This document shows positions 11,219 to 22,868 of a stretch of 64,000 nucleotides of DNA, piece by piece. Origin of the DNA: Notospermus geniculatus (lineage: Eukaryota > Nemertea > Pilidiophora > Heteronemertea > Lineidae); NCBI GenBank assembly GCA_002633025.1, contig NMRB01000991.1, forward strand, positions 41,398 to 105,397. Direction: 5' to 3'. The position numbers and the translations under genes are program-made. A model generated the notes under the pieces. It was not told where the DNA came from, searched no databases, and worked only from the letters and a program-made list of their open reading frames with translations. Position 1 is the first letter of the stretch, and each line of letters starts with the position of its first letter.

Positions 11219-11613
11219 GCCAGGTTTGGCACCTTTCCGACTCCGACTTCAACTACCAGAATGAATTGCAGTCCGCTATGAACATCCTTGATAAAAACGA
11301 TTTGATAGACATCTTCTATTCATCAAACACCATAATTAAATTGAAGGCAGAAAAATTTGGGTTAATAAATCGGAAGTGCGGATAAATAATGGATGTCGAA
11401 GTCGTAATCACAGGCGTTACGACTTGAAACACGGCTATAATATTTGCGGTTTATGTGCACTTCCGAGTCAGAATTATTCTGCCACAAAGTTATGGCGTTT
11501 TACGATTTGCAATCGTCTATCAAATCGTTTTTATCAAGGATGTCTACCGGACTTCAATTCATTCTCGTAGTTGAAGTCGGAGTCGGAGTCGGAAAGGTGC
11601 TAAACCTCGCTAT
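11219..11613. mobile_element. Foldback MITE with about 100-bp arms
   Basis: Left arm about 11219-11325 and right arm about 11505-11613 are inverted copies, with ends near AGGTTTGGCACCTTTCCG. The right arm has one extra GACTCC hexamer. Middle unique. Confidence 0.7.
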
Positions 11614-11685
11614 TTTAGGAGTCTACACGTACATACATAAAGATAGTAGTATGAGCAGTCAGTTTCTCTTACCAAATAGATAGTA

Positions 11686-12075
11686 GGGAGTTTTCGCAAA
11701 TCTGACGAAAAACGAAGTACGAAATACGAAATTGGACGTCATATCCATGACGTAATGTATTTCAGGAAATGGTTGGTACCATAAATATCGCCTGCTGCAA
11801 GAGCGTCTTTTAGCCTATGACGTTAGAACGACAGAGGTACGGTGTATATTAAACTTTGAAATTTATCTTTCGTTTCCACTTCGTTGATACGAATTGGAAA
11901 TTTAAAAATTCAAGATGCGCCATAACTCTTTCGATCTTACATGACATGCTAAAAGACGCACTGGCAGGAGGGACATTTGTGGTACCAACCATTTCCTGAA
12001 ATACATTACGTCATGGATATGACGTCCAAGTTCGTATTTCGTACTTCGTTTTTCGTCAGATTTGCGAAAAGTCCC
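11686..12075. mobile_element. MITE family GGGAGTTTTCGCAAATCTGACG, intact copy
   Basis: 390 bp with long inverted arms (ACGAAGTACGAAATACGAA near both ends) and an inner GCAAGAGCGTCTTTTAGC / GCTAAAAGACGC pair. TA on both sides. Copies: 26956-27501 (interrupted) and 13020-13143 (truncated). Confidence 0.78.
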
Positions 12076-12310
12076 TATTATGGCTTCCTCAAGCGGGAAT
12101 TGGTTTCATGATCATATTTTTGATAAAAAATTGACGTACGAACGATTTACGCTAGTAGGGAGTAGACAAAATAACATCATTCACGAAATATGTACGAGAA
12201 GGCACCTAAAAAAATATTACTTCTTTTTATCAGCCACCAATCGAGGGTTCCGCGTCCACGCGATGTGTCATTGACGTTTGCCGACTCCTTTAAACGCTTA
12301 CATGTAGCGC

Positions 12311-12845
12311 CATTCATAAAGGGTGTTTAAGACTTAAGGGCGGTTTACACTAGGTTGCACCAAGTTGCAAGTTGCTGCAACCTGCAACTTGTTGCAGTCT
12401 TCCCGTGACGTTTACACATTGCAACATCCAGGGCGATAAGTTGCAGAAGTTCGCAACAAGTTGCAGGAATTTTGGCGGGAATCCTTTGTTCGGCAGCCAT
12501 TTTGGCTTTTGTAGACGTCACATGATTTTTTGCTGTATTCTCATTGGCCAGCGACGTGCAACTTGTTGCAACTTCACCAGAAAATAGGATCTGGATCCTA
12601 AATTTGCAACACGTTGCAGTAGGTAGTTGCAACAAGTTGCATTCCCGTTTACACATGCAACTTTGATGAAATTTTTGGTCTCGTCAGGTTTGTGCAACAA
12701 GTTGCATGAAGTTGCATATGAAAAGTTGCATGTGTAAACGGCCCTTTAGACGCGTGTAACTTTACTAAATGCACACACTTCCACCAAGCACTTGACGAAG
12801 TTACACGCGACCGCCGTCGAGGTCTTAAACACCCTTTATGAATTT
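12311..12845. mobile_element. Outer MITE split by a TTGCAAC-rich element
   Basis: Inverted arms CATAAAGGGTGTTTAAGAC (12315-12333) and GTCTTAAACACCCTTTATG (12822-12840). The element at 12337-12745 lies just inside the left arm. Confidence 0.65.
12337..12745. mobile_element. Harbinger-like MITE full of TTGCAAC words
   Basis: Ends AGGGCGGTTTACAC and GTGTAAACGGCCCT with a TTA target duplication (12334-12336 and 12746-12748). The interior repeats TTGCAAC/GTTGCAA in both orientations more than fifteen times, giving extensive self-complementarity. Confidence 0.75.
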
Positions 12846-12904
12846 GGCCCTTACAGTATATTCCGTGGCCAAGGTCCGCTCTTACCGGGATTGAAGCCAG
12901 CAGC

Positions 12905-13015
12905 ACACTAGGCGACATCGCAAGCAATCTGATCGCAAAGCCTGCAAAATCGGCTCCTGACGCCAAGTGTGCGCTGGACAGCGATGCGTGGAATCTTCTC
13001 GCCAGCGACGCACGC
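12905..13015. mobile_element. Inverted-end repeat shared with 51.8 kb, partial
   Basis: GCACACTAGGCGANATCG opens both this copy and the fuller one at 51840-51996, and GCGCTGGACNGNGATGCGTGGAAT is shared in inverse order. Partial here. Confidence 0.5.
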
Positions 13016-13019
13016 TTAT

Positions 13020-13143
13020 TAGTGAGGTTTCGCAACTCTGACGAAACACGAAGTATAAATAGGAAATTTGCCTTAATTTCCGTGACGTAATATATTTTAG
13101 CAGATAGCTGGTACCACAAAAATCGCCGAATGCAAGGGCGTCT
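13020..13143. mobile_element. Truncated copy of the 11686 MITE
   Basis: Starts AGTGAGGTTTCGCAACTCTG and runs through GCAAGGGCGTCTTTTCGC, then abruptly joins an inverted fragment of the repeat at 52026. The right half is missing. Confidence 0.65.
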
Positions 13144-13195
13144 TTTCGCTAGGTGGCTCCCTCTACGTCGGCAGTCAAATAACGCATTAGAGATC

Positions 13196-13887
13196 CAATA
13201 CCTACACAATGTAGTTCCTTTAAGAGAAAAACAAGTGATAGATTCTTGGTGAACTGAGTGTCTACCCACATGTGAAACGAATATGCTCATAGTCATAAAC
13301 GCTTCCCCACAGAACGAAAGTGAACTGCAATAAAAATGCGTTCATCGCGCTTGGTTACACCACCCTTTAATTGATCATTCATCCAAACACGGCCGGCCAA
13401 TCATCTCCCGGCACCCAATCATTCCCTCATAACTGGACGTAATGGAATTCATTCGTCATCCGAGCTCGGAATCCTTTTACAGGAGTGCTAGAGACAATGA
13501 CAAATGACATCGCTTTAGGTCTATCGCTTAATCTCTAATTTCACTTGCGGCCTCAGAAGACCTGTCCATGTCCATCCGAAAGCCGAGTATCGCGCAGCGA
13601 AGCGGATGAATCATTTGGTGTCACTGAATTTTTGGAGTTTCGTACCATTCTTCGGCACGGACAAAATAAATGAGCCGGTTCGGCCTGTGATCTAACGATC
13701 CTCTTTTTCTCCGTACGGACAAAATCAATAGGGAGATTAGGGCTCGCCTGGTGAACGAGGCCGAGAAGTGCTGGCCGTTCTTGCTGACTACCACATCATC
13801 AAAGGCCGGAACATTTCCTGGTGTGATGCGATGTGTTAGAGGGTTTTCTCAAAGTCCCTGGAAAAGGCCATCGATGACGTCAGTCCT
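13196..13887. other. No recognised feature
   Basis: Unique sequence. A CGGACAAAAT word occurs twice near 13658 and 13718. Confidence 0.45.
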
Positions 13888-14330
13888 TTGTTCGGTGCTC
13901 TTTTCGCGGCCTTGAACAATGGGATTGGCGTAACTAGAATGTTTGACCTCGACATTGTATGTATTTACACACACTCTATGCGTACATCAAATTTTGGTGC
14001 TTTCGACTTCAAATATGGCTGCCAGTCGGCCATCTTGAAAATGGGACTTCGCCAATATCCCATGAAGAACAGCAGCTAGAATGTTGTAACTTGGTACGAA
14101 TATGTTTGTAGATGTTTGCCAAATTTTAGCTCTATTGCACTTCAAATATGGCCGCCGGTCGTCCATTTTGAAAAATGTACTTTGCCTTATATCATAATAT
14201 GAACAATACCACAAAGAAAGTTGTAACCTGGAATGATGTTTCCCTGGAACATATTGAATTGACACTTGTTGTTCGTTCTTCTGGTACATTCACCCAAGTG
14301 AGCACATGGTCCATGGACCATTTTCATTTA
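13888..14330 (+). repeat. Dispersed repeat shared with 24.8 kb
   Basis: Matches 24805-25262 over most of its length, including CTCTATGCGTACATC, GGCCATCTTGAAAATGGGA, AAGAACAGCAGCTAGAATG and the terminal palindrome ATGGTCCATGGACCAT. The frames on either strand are not conserved between copies. Confidence 0.7.
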
Positions 14331-14344
14331 AAGATCCTGCACTC

Positions 14345-15098
14345 AGCGTAGTGTCACCGTTGATTAACAGACGGCGCTGTGCGTTATGTCACAGGCCCCT
14401 GGAGAGCTATCAGTGAGTTTAGAACACGTATCTAACCAAAAATAGATAAAGACCAAAAATGTACCACTCTCAACGTTGAAAAGCGTAAAATTGGCAGCTG
14501 TCTCCCTAAAAACTTGGAAGATCTGAAAGTTACTGCACCAAGTCAAGGAATTAGACACTGGCTACAAGCAGTATAAAATTCAATCAAATCCATCTACTAG
14601 TTTCAGAGATATCAATCTTTAAATAGATGACTATACCTCAGACTGGCATGGACCAGCACGTTGAGTTCATTTTTTTAAATATAGGTGGCGCAGGATCCTT
14701 TAATTGCTAATTACTCATTAGGGAATGCATGGATTTGCAAACAAAGTTGTGATTAGTATTCCTTGTGCCCCTGCCTATATTTTGGTGCCAAAAGATTTTA
14801 GATTTTTGCAACTTTTTTGAGCATGCGCCATCTATTATTTAAAAAAATAACTAAAGCCCTTGGGCTGGGCTGTTTCAGAGTGGTATATTTTTGGTCTTTA
14901 TCTATTTTTGATCTAACCAAACGTATCTAAAAAACACACCCCGAGCTCACGAATTCGTGAGGTCGGGGTGTGTTTTTTTACAAACTAACGTGGTTTTTTT
15001 GGTTAGATACATGTACATGTTCTAAACTCACTGATACTCTCCAGAGGCCTGTGCCATAACGAACAGCGCCGTCTGTTAATCAACGGTAGCACTACGCT
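14345..15098. mobile_element. 754-bp nested foldback element
   Basis: Outer arms 14345-14434 and 15010-15098 (ends AGCGTAGTG / CACTACGCT) are inverted. A second inverted pair (ATAGATAAAGACCAAAAAT at about 14443, inverse at about 14895) lies inside. A 50-bp near-perfect hairpin at 14929-14978 is centred on GAATTC. Probably insertion of one foldback into another. Confidence 0.7.
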
Positions 15099-15453
15099 AA
15101 TCAAAACAAAAACAAAGAGTGCCCGCCAGGCAGTATCTTTCGGATGTCTCCCTTTAAGTCTTGATAAATAGTGTAATCTATAGGGCGTCGAAGTACCAAT
15201 TGCGGTACCGCAACATCATGCCCGTTGCTCTTTTAAAAACGGCGTTTCCTACGCCCACCACGTCCACCATAAAAAGAATCAAAGTAGCGATCGTGTGATG
15301 CTGGTTTGAAATTGATTCCATCTTTTTGCTGGAGAGCAATATCATTCATACAACATATTGCCCGCAAGGATGAGGTTCACTTGAACTCTACGGACTACGA
15401 TTTTGTATCGAAAGATACCGTCGTAATTCCGAACGTATCAATGCCGAAATTTC

Positions 15454-15836
15454 AATGAGGAACCGGACGAACTAACGTCACGACGTGGCGCTGCGATCGA
15501 TGAGACCGAAGTTTCTTTTTTCAACGTGATTTCCAGTCATTTCCATTAACTTCTGGCGTGAAATCAACCCATTTTTTTCGGTCGCATGACATTAAAATTT
15601 ACACCATGTTGTCGCGGATGAAAATTTCTAAAATTTCTTTGCTTTTTTCCTTAAAATAAAGGGGGTAGGATGGCGATAACGGCAACGTCTTTATCTCATT
15701 TTTTCCTGTAGAAAAATGTACAGCTGATTTTTTCATGACGCAACGTCAGCACATAAAACGACGTCAATGACGTCGGTTCGGTCTCATCGATCGCTGCGCC
15801 GACCTGTCGGGATAAACGGCACGCGGGTTCCTCATT
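15454..15836. mobile_element. Foldback element, AATGAGGAACC ends
   Basis: Ends AATGAGGAACC and GGTTCCTCATT, with inverted GATCGATGAGACCGAA near both. The right half (15660-15836) recurs in inverse order at 43010-43186, up to the N gap, and part recurs at 8575-8638 and 10255-10318. Confidence 0.7.
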
Positions 15837-16943
15837 GTTAAAGAAAACATCTTATGATGTGGTACCAAATTGCATTGAATTATCATGGATAGTTTTTGAG
15901 AAATCAGAATTTGAAGTTCGGGACGTGTTTGTGTCCACCCGATATAATAGGCTACGTGTATCAGTTTGACCTATAGGGGCCTATTGTGTCGGCCCACTGC
16001 TTTGGACAGATTTCCCATTGAAAACACGTAAATTAAAGTCCTGGTTGGCCTAGGCCCTATTTATTTACAACTTTTAGGAACTTTGTGGATATAATGCTGA
16101 TCAAGATACTTTTTGTTTCATTGAAATATTCCAATTGGTTTAAAAAATTACATATTTCATGGATTTGGTCAGAGGAGGATATGCGGCCTAATTTGATGAC
16201 GTCATTGCAGGAATTTGCATAATGAGCATGCATTTTAATGCTGTAATGGACTTATGCAACGATTCATGTGAGGGAATCAAGTCAGAAATTTGTCAATTAG
16301 AAAATATGTAAATGAAAATGAACTTTATCTCGACATTAGATGGGTCAGATTTGATTTCATTTATCCCTCCAATGACATCACGCATAAATTAGCATTTTCA
16401 ACCCTGGCTAGTTCTTTACAGTACGGAAAATAGCACTGGCATTTTCACACACATATTCCTCAGTATCTCCCAAGCTATTCACCGAATTGATAAAACAAAA
16501 AGCAAAATATGTCTATTTATGTACCGTATTCTATACAGTCTTCTAAACAGTAATAATCTGAGTGGTCAACTTTTGGACACAACTAAGGCTTTAATTAACA
16601 ATCCTTTAAGAAAATATTCCGAAATTACGTTCATGGAGAACTCTATTGATTTCTCTTTACTCAACTGAGCTAAAAATCTATGGTATTGTGCAAGTCCGAT
16701 GGCGATTCAGATGAATTCATGATCACGGCTACCAGCGAGGAATTGGAATTCGATTAGATCGCAATGCCGGGCATCGTAAGTCAAATCGCGATATTTTTCA
16801 TCTTGCTCGTGGCCATGAACTTGTCAGTAAATATTATGATCTTGGAAATCATGATGATTTTCCGTTCAACTTGTCGCGGTGCCGTGATATCTCATCATGG
16901 TTGACGTGTGACACGATAATATGTTTGATGTATTTTCAATACA

Positions 16944-16972
16944 GGGTGGTCCGGAAAAAACGCAAAAGCATA
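16944..16972 (+). mobile_element. Solo mariner-type end
   Basis: ATACAGGGTGGTCCGGAAAA resembles mariner inverted ends that start at a TA. The same end is at 20161 in the duplicate. No opposite end is seen nearby. Confidence 0.4.
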
Positions 16973-17189
16973 CTTCCACTATCCAGATCTTAGCAAAAAT
17001 TTACTTGTAGCAATGGGTAGCAAACTTTCTCAAAGAAAGAAGGCGTCAAGAATCTGCAACTCTAAAATGATGTATTTTCTAATACTAACTTTTAATAAAA
17101 ACTTAATACATGTACTTAATACTTATCAAGAACATAATACTAATTTTTATCAAGAACATAATCATAAGCGCTCAGCATGCAACTAACAG

Positions 17190-17775
17190 TTAAAGTTTGG
17201 GTAGTCTGATATCAACAAAAGTAAAGGCCTCATCCGGCTTTACACTTTAACCCCAGTCTACCCTGAAACCTTTCAGTAGAACTCAGATGAGCTGCGCTTT
17301 CAGCGCTACAATCTGAGCATTTCCGACTGGTACCCAATTTATACACCTGGGTGGACAGAGGCCAGTGAGGCAAAGATTGTTGCCCAAAATCTCACACTCA
17401 GTGCGATTCGAACGCGGGGCCCTCTGACCGCTAGTCAGAGACCCGAAACACTGCACCACTTTACATTTTAAACCCGTCTATCCTGAAACCGTTCAGTAGA
17501 AGTTTGGTTTATAGTCTGATATTAACAACGGTAGAGGTGCTCATCTGACTTTACACTTTAACCCCAGTCTATCCTGAAACCTTTCAGTAGAACTCAGATG
17601 AGCTGCTCATTCAGCGCTACAATCTGAGCATTTCCGACCGGTACCCATTTATACACCTGGTTGGAGAGAGGCCAGTGAGGCAAAGAGACTTGCCCAAAGT
17701 CTTACACCCAGTGTGATTCGAAACCGGGATCCTCTGACCGCTAGTCGGAGACCCAAACCATTCACCACCGTGGCT
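17190..17775 (-). mobile_element. Two SINE family 2 copies, minus strand
   Basis: Copies at about 17220-17460 and 17525-17775. In reverse each starts with a tRNA-like head (TCTCNGACTAGCGGTCAGAG, B box GGTTCGAATC variants). Next is a conserved middle (GGGCAA, then TTTGCCTCACTGGCCTCT and AGGTGTATAAATGGGTACC), then CAGATGAG tails. The middle resembles the deeply conserved central domain of animal SINEs (possibly Nin-DC); the domain name is from memory. Confidence 0.7.
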
Positions 17776-18179
17776 CCTTACGAGGGAAAAAAACCAACGC
17801 GATAGCATCATTACCAACGGCAACTGGCCTTCCGATTGAACCACGATGTCACATGTCATTGTATCGGAAACAACAAGCTGAAGCATTCCGGAATAAATCT
17901 GGCAGAAAAAGTAGCGGCAATGCCACGCAGCCGCCTTCTTTACGGGATAATGGCATTAGAGTATCAAAAATACGCTGCTACGAATGGACCCAGCTTGAAG
18001 TACAATGTTTTATTCAATTTATCTCATTCCACTACTGGAGAAGTGGAATCTGTCACATTTTCTTTTGCGTGGGGACTTCTTCTATAGTAGTATTCGAGAT
18101 CTATCATTTGATTTTTCCTTCAGGGCCGAACCCATAGCATTATTGCTTGCCCTGGTAAGTTGAGAAGAGGCCGTCTCAA

Positions 18180-18395
18180 GCTATTGGTACTCATGTTCCT
18201 CACTTGGATGGGGCCTTTTGCTTGGTCATGCAAAGGTAGAAGGTGCAACGCGTACCACGGCGTACTGTCCCAGCGACGGACGTGAAGAGCCAGAGATGAT
18301 AAATCCCATATGGCCCGGATTGGATTCGAACCCGGGGCCTTCGGCTTGCTAAACGGACGAAATAACCACTAGGCTATCAACGAGATGCATATTAG
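18180..18395 (-). mobile_element. SINE family 3, minus strand
   Basis: In reverse: A box TAGCCTAGTGG, B box CGGGTTCGAATCC, then GCCATATGGGATTTATC, CTTCACGTCCGTCGC and CAGTACGCCGTGG. Duplicate at 21715-21915; related element at 46408-46615. Confidence 0.7.
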
Positions 18396-18422
18396 ATAGA
18401 ATCTAATATCACCTCTTTCTGN

Positions 18423-18692
18423 TTGAACCAAGGTAGTCATGTTTGGTATCAAACTAAAGGTAATGAAGCGTAGGTTTGAAGTGACCTACTTCCATGACCT
18501 ACTGACCTACTTAAAGACCAGTTGAGCCAAGGTTGTCATGTTTGGTATCAAACTAAAGGTAATGAAGTGTAGGTTTGAACTGACCTACTTCCATGACCTA
18601 GTGACCTACTTAAAGACTAGTTGAACCAAGGTAGTCATGTTTGGTATCAAACTAAAGGTAATGAAGTGTAGGTTTGAAGTGACCTACTTCTG
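18423..18692 (+). repeat. 99-bp tandem repeat, about 2.7 units
   Basis: Units start at 18423, 18522 and 18621 with TTGANCCAAGGTNGTCATG and contain GTAGGTTTGAAGTGACCTAC. It begins immediately after the N at 18422, so the array may be longer in reality. Confidence 0.85.
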
Positions 18693-18724
18693 TTCCATAA
18701 CTGGAGAACTGCTTCATCAATCAA

Positions 18725-19107
18725 CATGGTTGCCACAGGGCATTAAAAAGCATTAAAAGTCATTATCTCCATTCTGTGTTTTTTTAAGGCATTAAAAAGG
18801 CATTATTTTTACTGCAAAGCAAACAGAGGCATTAAAAAGGTCTTAAATTAGGCCTATAGTAGGTGTTGTGTCAAAACAGCATTGCTCAAGCGCGCTGTTA
18901 GGCCCTTACCGGGCTTGGCTAGCCGCTTGTACTCAATCATGTCAACAAAGTTCAAAAACGTTTTGTTATCTTTGACTCAGATGTGCAATTTGAATGAATA
19001 TGAAGCCCGAAGATGTTGTGAATTGGCATTAAATTATGCCTAGACGTGGCATTAAAAAGGCATTAAAAGTCATTAAATGTGTTGTTGTGATTGCTGTGGC
19101 AACCATG
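18725..19107. mobile_element. MITE with GGCATTAAAAAGG-rich interior
   Basis: Ends CATGGTTGCCACAG and CTGTGGCAACCATG. Both sub-ends repeat GGCATTAAAAAGGCATT words. 383 bp. Confidence 0.65.
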
Positions 19108-20394
19108 ATCAAATTCACATGTCAGCTGAGCGCATCGCCCTTGGGCGACTTGTTGATCAATCAGAATTTGTAAGTTCGGGACGTGTTTGTGTCCATCCGA
19201 TATAATGTCAGTTTGATCTATAGGGGCCTATTGTGTCTGCCCACTGCTTTGGACATATTTCCCATTGAAAACACGTAAATTAAAGTCCTTTTTGGCATAT
19301 TTATTTACAACTTTAGGAACTTTGTGGATATAATGCTGATCAAGATACTTTTTGTTTCATTGAAAAATTCCAGTTGGTTAAAACGCTATAACATATTTCA
19401 TGGATTTGGTCAGAGGAGGATGTTCGGCCTAATTTGATGACGTCATTGCAGGCACTTGCATAATTAGCATGCATTTTAATGCTGTAATGGACTGTAATGC
19501 AACTGTTCATGTGAGAGAATCAAGTCAGAAATTTGTCAATTAGAAAATATGTAAATGAAAATGAACTTTATCTCGACATTAGATGGGTCAGATTTGATTT
19601 CATTTATCCCTCCAATGACATCACGCATAAATTAGCATTTTCAACCCTGGCTTGTTCCTTACAGTACAGAAAATAGCACTGGCATTTTCACACACATATT
19701 CCTCGATATCTCGAATTGATAAAACAAAAAGCAAAATATGTCTATTTATGTATTCTATACACTTCTAAACAGTAATAATCCGAGTGGTCAATTTTTGGAC
19801 ACAACTAGGACTTTAATTAACAATCCTTTAAGAAAATATTCCGAATTTACGTTCATGGAGAACTCTATTGATTTCTCGTTACTCAACTCAGCTAAAAATA
19901 TATGGCATTGTGCAAGTCCGATGGCGATTCAGATGAATTCATGATCACGGCTACCAGCGAGGAATTGGAATTCGATTAGATCGCAATGCCGGGCATCGTA
20001 AGTCAAATCGCGATATTTTTCATCTTCCTCGTGGCCATGAACTTGTCAGTAAATATTATGATCTTGGAAATCATGATGATTTTCCGTTCAACTTGTCGCG
20101 GTGCCGTGATATCTCATCATGGTTGACATGTGACACGGTAATATGTTTGATGTATTTCCTATACAGGGTGGTCCGGAAAAAACGCATTAAAGAATACTTC
20201 CACTATCCAGATCTTAGCAAATATTACTTAATGTAGCAATGGGTAGCAAAACTTTCTCAAAGAAAGAAGGCATCAAGAATCTGCATCTCTAAAATGATGA
20301 TTTTCTTATACATGTACTAACTTGTTCAATTTTTATCAAGAACATAATCATAAGCGTTCAGCATGCAACTAAAAGTAAAGTTTGGGTAGTCTGA

Positions 20395-21295
20395 TATCAA
20401 CAACAGTAGAGGCCTCATTTTGTCATCCGGCTTTACACTTTAACCCCAGTCTATCCTGAAGCGTTCAGTAGAACTCAGATGAGTTCCTCATGTAGCGTTA
20501 TAATCGAGCATTTCCGACCGGTACCTATTCACCTGGTTGGAGAGAGGCCAGTGAGGCAAAGAGACTTGCCCAAAGTCTCACGCCACAGTGGGATTCGAAC
20601 CCTGGGCTCTCTGACCGCTAGTCGGAGACCCGAAACACTACACCATCGTGGCTACACCACTTTACATTTTAAACCCCAGTCTATCCTGAAACCTTTCGGT
20701 AGAAGTATGGTTTATAGTCTGATATCAACAACGGTAGATCTGAGGTTCTCATCTGACTTTACACTTTAACCCCAGTCTGTCCTGAAACCTTTCAGTACAA
20801 CTCAGATGAGCTGCGCTTTCAGCGCTACAATCTGAGCATTTCCGACTGGTACCCAATTTATACACCTGGGTGGACAGAGGCCAGTGAGGCAAAGATTGTT
20901 GCCCAAAATCTCACACTCAGTGCGATTCGAACGCGGGGCCCTCTGACCGCTAGTCAGAGACCCGAAACACTGCACCACTTTACATTTTAAACCCGTCTAT
21001 CCTGAAACCGTTCAGTAGAAGTTTGGTTTATAGTCTGATATTAACAACGGTAGAGGTGCTCATCTGACTTTACACTTTAACCCCAGTCTATCCTGAAACC
21101 TTTCAGTAGAACTCAGATGAGCTGCTCATTCAGCGCTACAATCTGAGCATTTCCGACCGGTACCCATTTATACACCTGGTTGGAGAGAGGCCAGTGAGGC
21201 AAAGAGACTTGCCCAAAGTCTTACACCCAGTGTGATTCGAAACCGGGATCCTCTGACCGCTAGTCGGAGACCCAAACCATTCACCACCGTGGCTC
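20395..21295 (-). mobile_element. Three SINE family 2 copies, minus strand
   Basis: Copies at about 20420-20655, 20755-20980 and 21055-21300. The copy near 20590 has the most canonical B box (inverse of GGGTTCGAATCCC). The last two match 17190-17775; the first lacks a counterpart in the first duplicate. Confidence 0.7.
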
Positions 21296-21714
21296 CTTAC
21301 GAGGGAAAAAAACCAACGCGATAGCATCATTACCAACGGCAACTGGCCTTCCGATTGAACCACGATGTCACATGTCATTGTATCGGAAACAACAAGCTGA
21401 AGCATTCCGGAATAAATCTGGCAGAAAAAGTAGCGGCAATGCCACGCAGCCGCCTTCTTTACGGGATAATGGCATTAGAGTATCAAAAATACGCTGCTAC
21501 GAATGGACCGAGCTTGAAGTACAATGTTTTATTCAATTTATCTCATTCCACTACTGGAGAAGTGGAATCTGTCACATTTTCTTTTGCGTGGGGACTTCTT
21601 CTATAGTAGTATTCGAGATCTATCATTTGATTTTTCCTTCAGGGCCGAACCCATAGCATTATTGCTTGCCCTGGTAAGTTGAGAAGAGGCCGTCTCAAGC
21701 TATTGGTACTCATG

Positions 21715-21915
21715 TTCCTCACTTGGATGGGGACTTTTGCTTGGTCATGCAAAGGTGCAAGGTACAAAGCGTACCACGGCGTACTGCCCCATGCGACGGA
21801 TGTGAAGAGCCAGAGGTGATTAATCCCATATGGCCCGGATTGAATTCGAACCCGGGGTCTTCCGCTTGCTAAACGGATGAAATAACCACTAGGCTATCAA
21901 CGAGATGCATATTAG
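21715..21915 (-). mobile_element. SINE family 3, minus strand (duplicate)
   Basis: Counterpart of 18180-18395, followed by a poly-C/G run (21943-21960) likely to break assemblies. Confidence 0.7.
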
Positions 21916-22494
21916 ATAGAATCTAATATCACCTCTTTCTGGGCCCCCCCCCCGCCCCCCCGAATTGTTTGTCACAGGATTAAGGGGCTTGGTCTCCCGA
22001 GAATCCAATTCAATGGTGCCGCTTTATCCGTAAAAGTATTGTCTGGGGACTATCCTATATCGGGGTCATTAGATTCTATTACACCGGTACAAAGCAATAG
22101 AGGGACTTGCAAATCACTGTTACTTTTTCTATTATGCTATAAATCCCAGAGGATACGTCAGAAATTGATTTTAGCTTTGGATCCGATTGGAATATTGTCT
22201 ACCGTAGTCGTCTTCATTTCAAAGATACATGTACAAAAAGAAAAAATATCATTGATACACAAATAGAAAAGAAATTTGCCGTTTGTTTAGGTGACAGTAA
22301 TCTGGCGCCGGAGAAGATTTTTTACAGTCTGGCAAAATAGATAAGTCAGCTAAGAACAGTTGTCTTAAAGATAATGTATCACGGGTATTTTCACGGGCCA
22401 CGAAAATCATTGTTTATTTACATTTTCCTTGTTTGTGTTCAGTCTTTCTTTGTCTTACGAGTAATTTGTTGGTGGCATGTTCCTCTAGAATTTT

Positions 22495-22745
22495 TTTTGG
22501 ATACCGAAAGTCTTCAATTTGGTGAGTTGTCATGTCCCATATGACCAAAATAACGTAACGTAAACATCCTTGTTTACAAACATTGAATGTAAACAATGAA
22601 GTCTATACTACCGAAAGTATTCAATTTGGTGGGGTGCCATCTCCCAAAATTCCAAAATAACATAATGTATTAAAACATCCATGTTTACAAACAATGAAGT
22701 CCACCGAAAGTGTTCAATTTGGTGGGTTGGCATGTCCCAAAGTGT
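22495..22745. repeat. About 100-bp minisatellite, first unit
   Basis: Repeated ACCGAAAGTNTTCAATTTGG, GGCATGTCCCA, and CATCCATGTTTACAAACATT segments. Counterpart at 23825-24235. Confidence 0.7.
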
Positions 22746-22794
22746 TAAACTAACATACATGTACTTTAAACATCGGGCATGTAATAATAACAGG

Positions 22795-22868
22795 TTTCAA
22801 AGGTGAAAGACATAGCTTCCTACCGGACTCGAACCCACGGATCCCCGCATTAGGCATCAATCGCCTTT
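22795..22868 (-). mobile_element. SINE family 1 fragment
   Basis: Only the tail and B-box part remain (inverse of GGGTTCGAGTCCGGTAGG). The fragment interrupts a minisatellite and is missing from the matching position of the neighbouring duplicate near 24190. Confidence 0.65.

Larger units (their letters stand above)
15898..21941 (+). repeat. 2.5-2.8-kb direct duplication, 15.9-18.4 and 19.2-21.9 kb
   Basis: 15898-18421 matches 19158-21941 (from CAGAATTTG and AAGTTCGGGACGTG to CACCTCTTTCTG). The second copy has extra SINE sequence near 20390-20770. The first copy ends at the single N (18422), while the second runs on into a poly-C tract. Between the copies lie a 99-bp tandem repeat and a MITE. 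Confidence 0.8.

Noticed and set aside
12649-13296. 215-codon minus-strand frame
   Set aside because: Stitched from four different repeats (TTGCAAC MITE, its outer host, a short inverted-end repeat and a truncated MITE).
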